From: Cryptosporangium aurantiacum
GTDB taxonomy: Bacteria > Actinomycetota > Actinomycetes > Mycobacteriales > Cryptosporangiaceae
Direction of reading: 5' to 3'
Assembly: GCF_900143005.1 (NCBI RefSeq)
Contig: NZ_FRCS01000003.1
Coordinates: 434,001-498,000 of the forward strand
DNA length: 64,000 nt
The position numbers and the translations under genes are program-made. Numbering within the stretch: the first letter of the stretch is position 1; each line of letters opens with the position of its first letter. The notes beneath the pieces were generated by a model that was not told the DNA's origin, ran no database searches, and saw nothing but the letters and a program-made list of their open reading frames with translations. Shown here one piece after another: positions 16,451 through 23,525 of the stretch.

Positions 16451-16616
16451 GGGACGACCTCCGGACTGACGACGAGCGGCACAGCACACCGTATTCGGGA
16501 CGAAGATTGTCCTCAAGTCTCCTCGGTTAAAAAGTTTACTTAGTTACTTCGACCCGGGCGCTCCGTCGAGCCGGACACTCGCCCGGCAGAATGCAGGGAG
16601 ACCCCGAGGAGCACTC
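16451..16616. promoter_or_regulatory. Divergent intergenic region, P450 operon / TetR gene
   Basis: 166 bases between two diverging starts. An AT-rich island at about 16527-16549 (TTAAAAAGTTTACTTAGTTA) stands out in high-GC surroundings and contains AAGT-TT-ACTT, a small inverted repeat. It probably holds both promoters and the operator of the TetR gene at 16617. No GTCAGA element is present. Confidence 0.4.
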
Positions 16617-17237
16617 ATGCCGACCGCGCACGTCCCGACCGGCCGCGGACGACCGCGCGACCCGGCACTCGACGGCCGAGTCCTCTCGGCCGCGCTGGAG
16701 GAGTACGCCCACACCGGCTGGGCCGCCTTCACGATGGACGGCGTCGCGCGCCGCGCCGGCGTGGGCAAATCCACGCTGTACCGGCGCTGGCCCACCAAGG
16801 AGCAGCTGTTGCTCGATGCGATCGAGATGCAGACCGCACCGATCATCCCGCCCGACACCGGCTCCTTTCGCGCGGACGCCGAGGCCCTGGCGACCCTGCT
16901 GCTGGAGCACTTCTTGAACCCGGACGGCTGGGCAACGCTGCGCATCACCGTCGACGCGATCATCAGCACGAGCGACCCGACCGGCTTCCATCAACAGCTC
17001 TACGAGCGGATCGTCCGGATGCATCGCGAGCCGGCCGGACGGATGGTCCAGCGAGCGATCGACCGCGGCGACCTGGTCGCCGATACCCCGATCGCGCCGG
17101 TAGTCGAATCACTGTTCGGCGGCGTGTTCATGCACGCGCTCGGCATGGCGCCGGGCGACCGGCCCCGAGCCAAGGCGAACTCGGGATCCGAGGTCGGCCC
17201 CGCTGTCGACCTGCTGCTGCGCGCCTACGGCTCCTGA
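16617..17237 (+). CDS. TetR/AcrR family transcriptional regulator
   Basis: 206 residues. The N-terminus GRGRPRDPALDGRVLSAALE and the HTH FTMDGVARRAGVGKSTLYRRWPTKEQLLLDAI are typical of the R-W-P-T-K-E/Q-x-L TetR subgroup with a TetR_C-type ligand domain. CGAGGAG precedes the ATG. It diverges from the P450/aldehyde dehydrogenase/SDR operon and is its likely regulator. Confidence 0.9.
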   Translation: MPTAHVPTGRGRPRDPALDGRVLSAALEEYAHTGWAAFTMDGVARRAGVGKSTLYRRWPTKEQLLLDAIEMQTAPIIPPDTGSFRADAEALATLLLEHFLNPDGWATLRITVDAIISTSDPTGFHQQLYERIVRMHREPAGRMVQRAIDRGDLVADTPIAPVVESLFGGVFMHALGMAPGDRPRAKANSGSEVGPAVDLLLRAYGS

Positions 17238-17284
17238 TCAGCGCGGCAGCCTCCACCGGTGCAGCTGCCAGGCGTCGTCCGGCG

Positions 17285-17431
17285 TGGGAGACGTTCCGCC
17301 TGGAGGAGCTCTATCGGGACGCCAAGATCCTGGAGATCTTCGAAGGCGCCAACGAGGTACTCCAGTGGGTCATCGAACGCCGGCTGGCCGTGACATCACC
17401 GGCTAGAGCGTCGCGACGACCGCGCGGATGA
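17285..17431 (+). pseudogene. Remnant of an acyl-CoA dehydrogenase C-terminus
   Basis: In the gap after the TetR gene, one frame encodes WETFRLEELYRDAKILEIF and then EGANEVLQWVIERRL, clearly the C-terminal helix and tail (R-D-A-K-I-x-E-I-x-E-G-x-x-x-x-x) of an acyl-CoA dehydrogenase. There is no start, no N-terminal part and no ribosome site; the frame runs on to a TGA at 17429-17431 inside the next gene. Only about 35 codons survive. It marks a deletion or rearrangement between the two TetR genes. Confidence 0.75.
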
Positions 17432-17954
17432 GCTGCCACACCCGCTCCGCGAACGCCGCGATCTCGGCCGAGTCGGCGACATCCGGGCTGGACAGCCAGG
17501 CCGAGAGCAGGCTCATCGTGCCGCCTGCGAGGAACCGGGCAGCGTCGCCGCGCCGCTCTTCCGACAGGTCAGGCGCCCGCGCGCTGATCAGTTCTTCGAA
17601 GCGTTCGGCGAGGTAGCCGACGAATTCCCCGCGACTGCGCCCGAAGGTGCTCGCCTGCCCGACCAGCCGGCCGTAGAGCCAACGGAGCCGGTTGACCTCG
17701 TTCAGCAGTGCCAGCATCACCGGAGGCAACCCGTCGTCCAGCCGGGCGGACGGGGGTGCGGCGCCGAGCAGCGCGTACAAGTCCTCTCGGACGGTGTCGG
17801 CGATCAGATCGTCGGGACTGCTGTAGTGCAGGTAGAACGTCGGCCGGCTGATCTTGGCCGCAGTGGTGATGTCGGTGATCGAGACGGCACCGGGCTCGCG
17901 TTCGCGCAGCAAGCGGCGCACGGCGTCGCGCAGCAACTCCCGTGTACGAGACAC
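17403..17954 (-). CDS. TetR/AcrR family transcriptional regulator
   Basis: 183 residues from GTG 17954. The HTH is VSITDITTAAKISRPTFYLHYSSPDDLIADTV, the F-Y-x-H-Y subgroup that often controls efflux or membrane-protein genes. Coding character continues upstream of the GTG (SSERIDPRVSRTRELL), and the only good ribosome site (AAAGGA, 18015-18020 on the minus strand) is followed six bases later by an ATC codon at 18008-18006. The true start may therefore be upstream and non-standard. It diverges from the large duplicated membrane protein at 18086 and is its probable repressor. Confidence 0.85.
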   Translation of the reverse strand: MSRTRELLRDAVRRLLREREPGAVSITDITTAAKISRPTFYLHYSSPDDLIADTVREDLYALLGAAPPSARLDDGLPPVMLALLNEVNRLRWLYGRLVGQASTFGRSRGEFVGYLAERFEELISARAPDLSEERRGDAARFLAGGTMSLLSAWLSSPDVADSAEIAAFAERVWQLIRAVVATL

Positions 17955-18035
17955 CCGCGGGTCGATGCGCTCCGACGAGGCGACCAGGTCGTTCCGGTTG
18001 CCGGCGATGGGATTTCCTTTCTCGTTACAGCTCCG

Positions 18036-18063
18036 TTAGACGACAGGTGTAGCTTAGACGACA
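18036..18063. promoter_or_regulatory. Direct repeat TTAGACGACA upstream of membrane protein gene
   Basis: TTAGACGACA occurs at 18036-18045 and exactly again at 18054-18063, an 18-base period. It lies between the divergent TetR gene and the 701-residue membrane protein. It may be a regulator site or a promoter-overlapping element; an AAGGAG ribosome site follows at 18073-18078. Confidence 0.5.
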
Positions 18064-18085
18064 TCCGTAAATAAGGAGCCCTGAC

Positions 18086-20191
18086 GTGTCCGTTCTTGCC
18101 TCGCCGCCGACCGCCTCCGGGTCGGCGGCCGCTCCCGAAGCCTCTTCCGGGGGCGACCGACCTGCCCGGTGGAAGGCGCTCGTCGGCGTCCTCATCCTGC
18201 CGTTGTTCTTTCTCGTCGCGCTTCCGGCGGTCTACCTCGGCGCGCTGCACCAGCCCGCCCCGCACGACATGCGGGTGGCGGTGATCGGCAGCGGAACCCA
18301 GGTCGAGACCCTCACGAGCGCCCTGACCGCGCAGGCCCGGGATTCGTTCGACGTCGAGACGGTAGCCACGGTGGCGGAAGCCCGGGCCGCGCTGCGGCAC
18401 CTGGAGATCCGCGCCGCCTACGATCCGTCCACCGCCACCGTGTACGTCGCCGGAGCCGGCAGCGCGGCCGCGGCGAACACCGCCGAACAGCTCTTCACGA
18501 CGGTGGCCGCACAGTCCGACCGGACCCTCACGGTCAGCGACGTCGTGCCGCTGCCGGCCAGTGACCGGCTCGGCGTCAGCCTGATCTTCCTGGGGCTGGC
18601 CGCGGTCGTCGCCGGTTTCCTTACCGCGACCGTGCTGAACGTGGCACTCCCGGGCCTCTCGATCCGCCGTGAGCTCGGGTACCTCGCCGGGGCCGCCGTC
18701 GCGGCGGCGGTCATTCCGATGTTCACGGCATACTGCGTCTACGGCGTATTCAACGGGGCGATCCTCGGCACCGGCGCGTTTCTCGCGGCCGTCGCCTTCG
18801 TCACCGGCGTCTTCCATGCCGGCGGGCTCCGCCTGATCGGGCCGGCCATGGTGATGGTGACGGTGTTCTTCACGGTCATCCTCGGCGTGCCCGCCTCGGG
18901 CGCCGCGGTCCCGCAGGACATGCTCCCGGCGTTCTTCGACTGGTTGCATCCACTGCTGTCCACACCGGCGGCTCTCGACGGCCTGCGCCGTGTCCTGTAC
19001 TTCGACGGCGCCGGGATCGGCCGGGACGTCGTCACGCTGGCGATGTGGGCGCTGATCGGCTTCGGTTTGCTCGCGTTGAGCACGCTCAAGGCCCCCAAGC
19101 CCGACGGAGCGGCGAACCCGTTCGCCGGCGTCCTCGACGCCGATTCGGCACCGAGCGACCCGGCCGCGGCGAAGCTCCGGCAGCGACGAACGACTGCCGG
19201 CGTCCTGGTCATGCCGTTGTTCTTCCTGATCGTGCTACCGCTCTCGTTCCTCGGCGCGCTGCACTCCCCCACGCCGTACCACCTGAAGGTCGCCGTCATC
19301 GGGACCGGAACACCGGTGGACTCGGTGATCGAGGCCATCGAGGCACAAGCCGGCGACGCGCTGGACGTCAGCCGGGTAGACACCGCCGCGGAGGCACAGC
19401 GCAAGATCGCGGACCTGGACCTGCGCGGCGCCTACGACCCGATGACCGGTGACCTTTACGTCGCCTCGGCCGGTGGCACCCAGGCCTCCGCCACCGTCAC
19501 CACGGTGTTCACGACCGTCGCCGAGGCCTCCGGAACCGCGGTGACCACGCATGACGTCGTCTCGCTGCCGGACACCGACCCGCTGGGTACGAGCCTGCTC
19601 TACGTCGGCATCGGCGCGATCCTGGCCGGCTTCATCACCGCGATCGTCGTCTCGATCGGCGTACCGGGCCTGGGCACCGGCGGAAAGATCGCCACGGTCG
19701 TGGTGATGAGTGCGGTGGCCGCCGGCGTCGAAACGCTCTACGGCTGGGCCCTGTTCGACGCCTTCGACGGGCAAGCCGGTCCCGCGGCACTGATGCTGTT
19801 CGGACTCGCGCTGGTGAGCGGTCTCCTGACCGTGGGCGGCATGCGCGTGATCGGGCCCGCGATGGTCCTGGTGTCGATTCTCGTCCTGATCCTGCTGGGC
19901 GTGCCCGCCTCCGGCCTGGTCGTCCCGCTCGATCTGACCTCGCCGTTCTACGGTGTCGTCCACAACGTTCTGCCCACCGCCTCCGGCCTGGACGGACTCC
20001 GGCGCATCGTCTACTTCGACGGCCACGGCCTCGGCGGCGACGTGCTCACGATGGCGCTCTGGGCGCTCGGTGGTCTGGCACTACTCGCTCTCGGGCACTG
20101 GCGTCACGCCCGGAAGGCCCCTGACCCGATGCACGACCCGGAACTCCTCGACGACACGGCGGCGGCCGCCGCGGCCGCAGCCGCCGTGTAG
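18086..20191 (+). CDS. Internally duplicated membrane protein (YhgE/ABC-2-like halves)
   Basis: 701 residues starting at GTG 18086 behind AAGGAG. Two homologous halves (about 29-345 and 370-680) each contain an N-terminal membrane helix (LILPLFFLVALPAVYLGALH and LVMPLFFLIVLPLSFLGALH), an extracytoplasmic domain starting with AVIGSGTQV or AVIGTGTPV and containing AAYDP or GAYDP, and about five further helices ending near LDGLRRVLYFDG or LDGLRRIVYFDG. This topology resembles YhgE/Pip- or DUF3533-type relatives of ABC-2 permeases, normally one module per chain. The tail is acidic then poly-Ala. The function is unknown; export or cell-envelope work is a guess from fold and TetR neighbour. Confidence 0.75.
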   Translation: MSVLASPPTASGSAAAPEASSGGDRPARWKALVGVLILPLFFLVALPAVYLGALHQPAPHDMRVAVIGSGTQVETLTSALTAQARDSFDVETVATVAEARAALRHLEIRAAYDPSTATVYVAGAGSAAAANTAEQLFTTVAAQSDRTLTVSDVVPLPASDRLGVSLIFLGLAAVVAGFLTATVLNVALPGLSIRRELGYLAGAAVAAAVIPMFTAYCVYGVFNGAILGTGAFLAAVAFVTGVFHAGGLRLIGPAMVMVTVFFTVILGVPASGAAVPQDMLPAFFDWLHPLLSTPAALDGLRRVLYFDGAGIGRDVVTLAMWALIGFGLLALSTLKAPKPDGAANPFAGVLDADSAPSDPAAAKLRQRRTTAGVLVMPLFFLIVLPLSFLGALHSPTPYHLKVAVIGTGTPVDSVIEAIEAQAGDALDVSRVDTAAEAQRKIADLDLRGAYDPMTGDLYVASAGGTQASATVTTVFTTVAEASGTAVTTHDVVSLPDTDPLGTSLLYVGIGAILAGFITAIVVSIGVPGLGTGGKIATVVVMSAVAAGVETLYGWALFDAFDGQAGPAALMLFGLALVSGLLTVGGMRVIGPAMVLVSILVLILLGVPASGLVVPLDLTSPFYGVVHNVLPTASGLDGLRRIVYFDGHGLGGDVLTMALWALGGLALLALGHWRHARKAPDPMHDPELLDDTAAAAAAAAAV

Positions 20192-20196
20192 TCAGG

Positions 20197-20227
20197 CCCG
20201 GGCTCCACGGACGACGGGGAGCCCGGG
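20197..20227 (+). terminator. Hairpin after membrane protein gene
   Basis: CCCGGGCTCC (20197-20206) pairs perfectly with GGAGCCCGGG (20218-20227) across an 11-base loop, 6 bases past the membrane-protein stop codon. No T-run follows. Confidence 0.6.
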
Positions 20228-20445
20228 TCACCCCGACGCACCGGTGCCCAGACCGTCGATCAGCGCCCGCACCGCCAGGTCCCATCGTCGGCGAAGGGCA
20301 GTCTCATCGCGCCCGAGACGCCCCGTCATCTCCGCGGTGGCGAGCCCGTGCACCAGCGCGACCAGCACCTGCGCCAGATCGACCTCGTCACCGCGCAGCG
20401 CACCGGCGTCAACGCACCGGCGCACCTGCCGGAGGATGAACGTCC
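20228..20445 (-). pseudogene. Remnant of a TetR regulator C-terminus
   Basis: About 70 codons: FILRQVRRCVDAGAL, then VDLAQVLVALVHGLATAEMT and ALRRRWDLAVRALIDGLG. This is the last two helices of a TetR ligand-binding domain (the W-x-x-A-V-R-A-L-I-x-G-L end is characteristic). No DNA-binding half exists; upstream the homology stops at about 20445, where a LacI fragment on the other strand begins. It is a truncated gene. Confidence 0.7.
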
Positions 20446-20694
20446 GATCTCTCGATCGTCGCGTGGGACGACTCGATGCTCTGCCGCATCGGCCACCCGC
20501 CGCTGACCGCTCTGTCCCGGAACGTCGCAGCGTACGGCGCCAAGGCCGCCCGCCATCTGCTCGAACTGGTCACGACCGGCGCCACCGTGAGCGAGCAGGA
20601 CACCGCGACCCTCCTCGTCCCCCGCGGCAGTACCGCGACGCTCCGCACCGGCCCCGCATCGAGCACCGGATCTCACCGGGAGCCGCGCCAGTAG
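20440..20694 (+). pseudogene. Remnant of a LacI-family regulator C-terminus
   Basis: The frame reads LSIVAWDDSMLCRIGHPPLT, then ALSRNVAAYGAKAARHLLEL and TATLLVPRGSTA. This is the end of a periplasmic-binding-protein-like domain of a LacI/GalR repressor: the S-I-V-A-W-D-D-S strand, the P-P-L-T-A-L-S turn and the terminal L-V-x-R-x-S-T strand. The DNA-binding domain and most of the sensor domain are missing. A stop codon (437-439 of this kilobase) closes the frame just before it. Its start touches the TetR remnant, fixing a recombination point near 20440-20450. Confidence 0.75.
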
Positions 20695-20765
20695 TTCCGA
20701 GGTGGGAACCACAACGTCGAAATTGGCCGTCGACCGGTGTCGGCCAGCCACCTACGGTCCCGCTC

Positions 20766-21180
20766 GTGCGGATCCGGATCATCGACGCCTTCACCGACCG
20801 GCCCTTCGCCGGCAATCCGGCCGGCGTATGCCTCCTCGGATCCGGCGACTGGCCCAGCGAGCTGTGGATGCAGGAGGTCGCGGCGGAGTTGAACCTGTCG
20901 GAGACCGCGTTCGCGCGCCCACTCGGTGGCGGTGAGGAGCGCTGGGCGCTGCGCTGGTTCACCCCTGCGGTGGAGGTCAACCTGTGCGGACACGCGACGC
21001 TGGCCGCCGCGCAGCGCTCTACGCCGATCTGGGGACACCCGGCACGATCCGGTTCGATACCCGGAGTGGCGTCCTCATCGCCCGCGCCGCTGAGGACGGC
21101 CGGGTCACCCTCGACTTTCCCGCGGCACAGCCGGTGCAGGAGCCCGCACCGGACGGTTTCCTCGCGGTCCCATCGACGCA
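20766..21180 (+). pseudogene. PhzF-family protein, frameshifted and truncated
   Basis: From GTG 20766 the product begins IRIIDAFTDRPFAGNPAGVC and contains LNLSETAFARP (with the family's catalytic Glu) and WFTPAVEVNLCGHATLAAA, a normal PhzF N-terminal domain. At about 21012 the frame is lost. The continuation (ALYADLGTPGTIRFDTRSG, then GRVTLDFPAAQP) is in another frame, consistent with loss of one base in CAC-GCG. Homology ends near 21170, leaving under half of the protein, without the C-terminal domain. PhzF relatives are isomerases of diverse small-molecule pathways. Confidence 0.75.
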
Positions 21181-21210
21181 CCGGAGCACCCAGCACGGGT
21201 TCAGCTGTCC

Positions 21211-21639
21211 AGACCGGGGTGACACTCGCGCTGATCCTGACGCTGGGACTCAGCGGGCTGCCGAGCACGGACCGCACAGCATTCAACTGGCTGTCGAACG
21301 TCGGGAGCATGGGCATTTGCTTCTCGCTCGTCCTCGGATCGGTGGCGATCGTCGTATTTTCCTCCGTACCGATTCCGAGGAGAGTGGCTTCGTCGGGTGG
21401 GAAGGCCCGATGGTCGGCGCGATCTTCGCCGCCCTGACACTCACGATCCTGGTGCTGTTGGCCCTCGTTCGGTTCGACATCCGGCTGGGCGTACCTACGA
21501 TTCGCCTCTCGGCTACCTCACGCCGATACTGCTGCTTCTGGTATTCCTCGCCGGCGTCACCTGGGCAACACTGCTGCGCCATCGACGACGGAGCGTCTTC
21601 GCACGGATCGGCCGCCCGGCGGACAGAGCATTCATGTGA
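21211..21639 (+). pseudogene. APC permease C-terminal remnant with two frameshifts
   Basis: Three successive frames together give a permease tail: TGVTLALILTLGLSGL and NWLSNVGSMGICFSLVLGSV; then RTDSEESGFVGWEGPMVGAI and LTLTILVLLALVRFDI; then DSPLGYLTPILLLLVFLAGV. The second part matches the end of the intact permease at 827-2329 (RRDEDEAGFFGWEGQVVAAG). The first shift is in the T-run at 21357-21360 (one T too few) and the second lies near 21490. The N-terminal 60% is absent. It is decayed, not a recent single error. Confidence 0.75.
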
Positions 21640-21669
21640 CGGTGGTCGTCCAGCTCGAGCCAGCCGCCC

Positions 21670-22173
21670 TCACGCGGCGGAACCCGACGCGGGCCGCCAG
21701 GCCACGGCCAGCAGAAGCGCCGCGCCGCCGACGCCCCCGACCGTCGCGATCGCGAACCCCAGTGGTCCACGGATCACGATGTCGAGAACGTCGTCAGCAG
21801 AGGCCTGTCCAGGACCGATCAGTGCCACCGCGGCGGAAACCACCGCGAGCACCAGGACGTACTCCCAGCCGTCTCGGAACACGAAGAACCCGTTCCGGCG
21901 GTGGGCCGCGATCCCGGCGACGACCATCGGCCCGATCGCCGCCGCACACGCGAGGGAGGTCAGCAATCCGAGGATCAGTCCGAGACCCGCCGCGATCTCG
22001 GCAGCGACGCTGGCCCACGCGTGCACCCGGCCCGGACGCAGTCCGAGGCTCTCGAACCAGCCGGCGGTCCCGGCGATCCGGCCGCCGCCGAACCAGTGGT
22101 TCCACGCATGCATGAGCATGGTCGTACCGACCACCAGCCGGATCAGCAGCACGCCGGTATCCACTGCGGTCAT
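21670..22173 (-). CDS. DoxX family membrane protein
   Basis: 167 residues with four membrane helices: GVLLIRLVVGTTMLMHAWNH (the DoxX-type R-x-x-x-G-x-x-x-x-x-H helix), VAAEIAAGLGLILGLLTSLA, AIGPMVVAGIAAH, and WEYVLVLAVVSAAVALIGPG. ATG 22173 has GAGGAG upstream, so the 14-codon extension to 22215 is dropped. DoxX proteins are small quinone- or thiosulfate-linked or redox-associated membrane proteins of uncertain role. Its upstream region is shared with the enoyl-CoA hydratase gene and holds two GTCAGA elements, so it appears to be in the regulon. Confidence 0.85.
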   Translation of the reverse strand: MTAVDTGVLLIRLVVGTTMLMHAWNHWFGGGRIAGTAGWFESLGLRPGRVHAWASVAAEIAAGLGLILGLLTSLACAAAIGPMVVAGIAAHRRNGFFVFRDGWEYVLVLAVVSAAVALIGPGQASADDVLDIVIRGPLGFAIATVGGVGGAALLLAVAWRPASGSAA

Positions 22174-22209
22174 GAGCGCTCCTCGTGCGACAGAACTCCC
22201 GCGAGAATA

Positions 22210-22281
22210 GAACACTCGCCGTCAGATAGGTACGCCGAGAACCCTAGTTGCAGTCGCAAGAAGGTAGACGCAGACGTCAGA
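22210..22281. promoter_or_regulatory. Two regulon elements (GTCAGA) between DoxX and hydratase genes
   Basis: Element 1 is GAACAC-TCGCC-GTCAGA (22210-22226). Element 2 is GTAGAC-GCAGAC-GTCAGA (22264-22281), the one copy with a six-base spacer. They mark the left border of the 40-kb regulon: no GTCAGA element is seen in upstream regions to the left. Confidence 0.7.
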
Positions 22282-22346
22282 TTCACCTAACGTGGCGATG
22301 CTGGCGCGTCTCCTGGTCGGCGCGCTGGGCACCGGCGAAAGGTGAG

Positions 22347-23114
22347 ATGGTGAGCGACGAAGTACAGGTGGAGCACGCCGACGGGGTAGCGGTGATCACG
22401 ATCAACCGCCCGCAGGCTCGCAACGCGGTGAACCAGGCCGTCTCCCGCGCGATAGCCGATGCCCTCGACGAACTGGACGCCCGCGACGACCTCACGGTGG
22501 GCGTCATCACCGGTGCCGGGGGCACGTTCTGCTCCGGCATGGACCTCAAGGCATTCCTCGCCGGTGAGGACGTCACGGTTCCCGGCAAGGGGTTGGCGGG
22601 CCTCACCGAAGCGCCGCCGCGCAAGCCGCTGATCGCCGCGGTCGAGGGCTGGGCACTAGCCGGCGGCTGCGAGATCGCGCTGTCCTGCGACCTCATCGTC
22701 GCCTCCGACCAGGCGAAATTCGGCATCCCCGAGGTCAAGCGGGGGCTCGTGGCCGGGGCCGGCGGGCTGATCCGTCTCCCCCGCCGCGTCCCGGAGGCGA
22801 TCGCGCTGGAACTGGCACTCACCGGCGACCCCCTCACCGCCGTCGACGCCCACCGGCTCGGCCTGGTCAACACACTCACCCCGGCCGGGGGCGCGCTGGA
22901 CGGCGCCAAGGCACTCGCCGCCCGGATCGCGGCGAACGGCCCGCTCGCCGTGGCGGTGACGAAGCAGATCATCGTCCAGTCGCCGGACTGGACCTCCGAC
23001 GACCAGTGGCGCCGCCAGGCCCTCCTCATGGAGCCGGTGTTCTCCTCCGCGGACGCGAAGGAAGGCGCGCTCGCGTTCACCGAGAAGCGTCCACCGGTCT
23101 GGACCGGACGCTAA
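22347..23114 (+). CDS. Enoyl-CoA hydratase/isomerase (crotonase fold)
   Basis: 255 residues from ATG 22347, preceded by AAAGGTGAG. Typical crotonase pattern: VAVITINRPQARNAVNQAVS, the oxyanion-hole strand GAGGTFCSGMDLKAFL, IAAVEGWALAGGCEIALSCD, and the second acid position region FGIPEVKRGLVAGAGG. The tail EGALAFTEKRPPVWTGR matches the crotonase C-terminus. It hydrates a 2-enoyl-CoA or isomerises it. It is a single-gene unit ending at a strong bidirectional hairpin. Confidence 0.92.
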   Translation: MVSDEVQVEHADGVAVITINRPQARNAVNQAVSRAIADALDELDARDDLTVGVITGAGGTFCSGMDLKAFLAGEDVTVPGKGLAGLTEAPPRKPLIAAVEGWALAGGCEIALSCDLIVASDQAKFGIPEVKRGLVAGAGGLIRLPRRVPEAIALELALTGDPLTAVDAHRLGLVNTLTPAGGALDGAKALAARIAANGPLAVAVTKQIIVQSPDWTSDDQWRRQALLMEPVFSSADAKEGALAFTEKRPPVWTGR

Positions 23115-23136
23115 CGACCTCACCGCCCCGTCAGCC

Positions 23137-23172
23137 CATCGCCCCGCCGTCGACCCGGACGGCGGGGCGATG
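23137..23172. terminator. Bidirectional hairpin terminator
   Basis: A perfect 15-bp stem (23137-23151 with 23158-23172) and a 6-base loop lie between the convergent hydratase and ferredoxin genes. There is no long T-run; shared use by both strands is likely from its position. Confidence 0.75.
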
Positions 23173-23175
23173 TCG

Positions 23176-23367
23176 TCAGGGCTCCAGCCGGAGCGCCTCG
23201 TTCGGGCAGCACACGACCGCCTGCTGGAGCTCCCCGCCGCGCTCGTCCGGCACCGCCGACAGGAGCGTGACGAGATCACCGTCCGCGCCGACCTCGAACA
23301 CGTCCGGGACGACCGACGCACAGATCCCTAGCCCCGTGCAGCGGCCACGATCGACTACTACCTTCAT
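23176..23367 (-). CDS. Small [3Fe-4S]/[4Fe-4S] ferredoxin
   Basis: 63 residues from ATG 23367 (MKVVVDRGRCTGLGICAS), which has GAGGAG upstream. Cysteines lie in C-T-G-L-G-I-C and in the C-terminal CCPNEALRL, the spacing of the single-cluster ferredoxins that feed actinobacterial P450s. The position usually occupied by the second Cys, or by Ala or His, is Gly (C-x-x-G-x-x-C), so a 3Fe-4S cluster is expected. Likely electron carrier for a regulon P450. It diverges from the double-TetR gene with two operator-like elements between them. Confidence 0.88.
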   Translation of the reverse strand: MKVVVDRGRCTGLGICASVVPDVFEVGADGDLVTLLSAVPDERGGELQQAVVCCPNEALRLEP

Positions 23368-23392
23368 CACCGACTCCTCTCGTCGGCAGAAT

Positions 23393-23497
23393 TCTGACAT
23401 CTGCGTCACGGTCTCTCCACCAGAACAGTGCGGCTCGTCCTACGATCATCGCCACACATCCGAGACCGGAGTCGAGCTTTTCTGACGCTGATGCATG
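23393..23497. promoter_or_regulatory. Two regulon elements between ferredoxin and double-TetR genes
   Basis: Read on the minus strand, element 1 (23393-23409) is GTGACG-CAGAT-GTCAGA. Element 2 (23481-23497) is CATGCA-TCAGC-GTCAGA. Both keep the GTCAGA half exactly but have weak partner halves. The second lies 40 bases before the regulator's start, which suggests autoregulation. Confidence 0.6.
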
Positions 23498-23525
23498 CAC
23501 CGATCGACCGGCGGAAGGGTGCGCC

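Noticed and set aside
20440-20694. Functional small protein from ATG 20476
   Set aside because: It is the C-terminal piece of a LacI-type sensor domain without the fold's other parts; no ribosome site.
20984-22210. Apparent 408-residue gene
   Set aside because: It joins a PhzF fragment, a permease fragment and the antisense of the DoxX gene; not a real protein.
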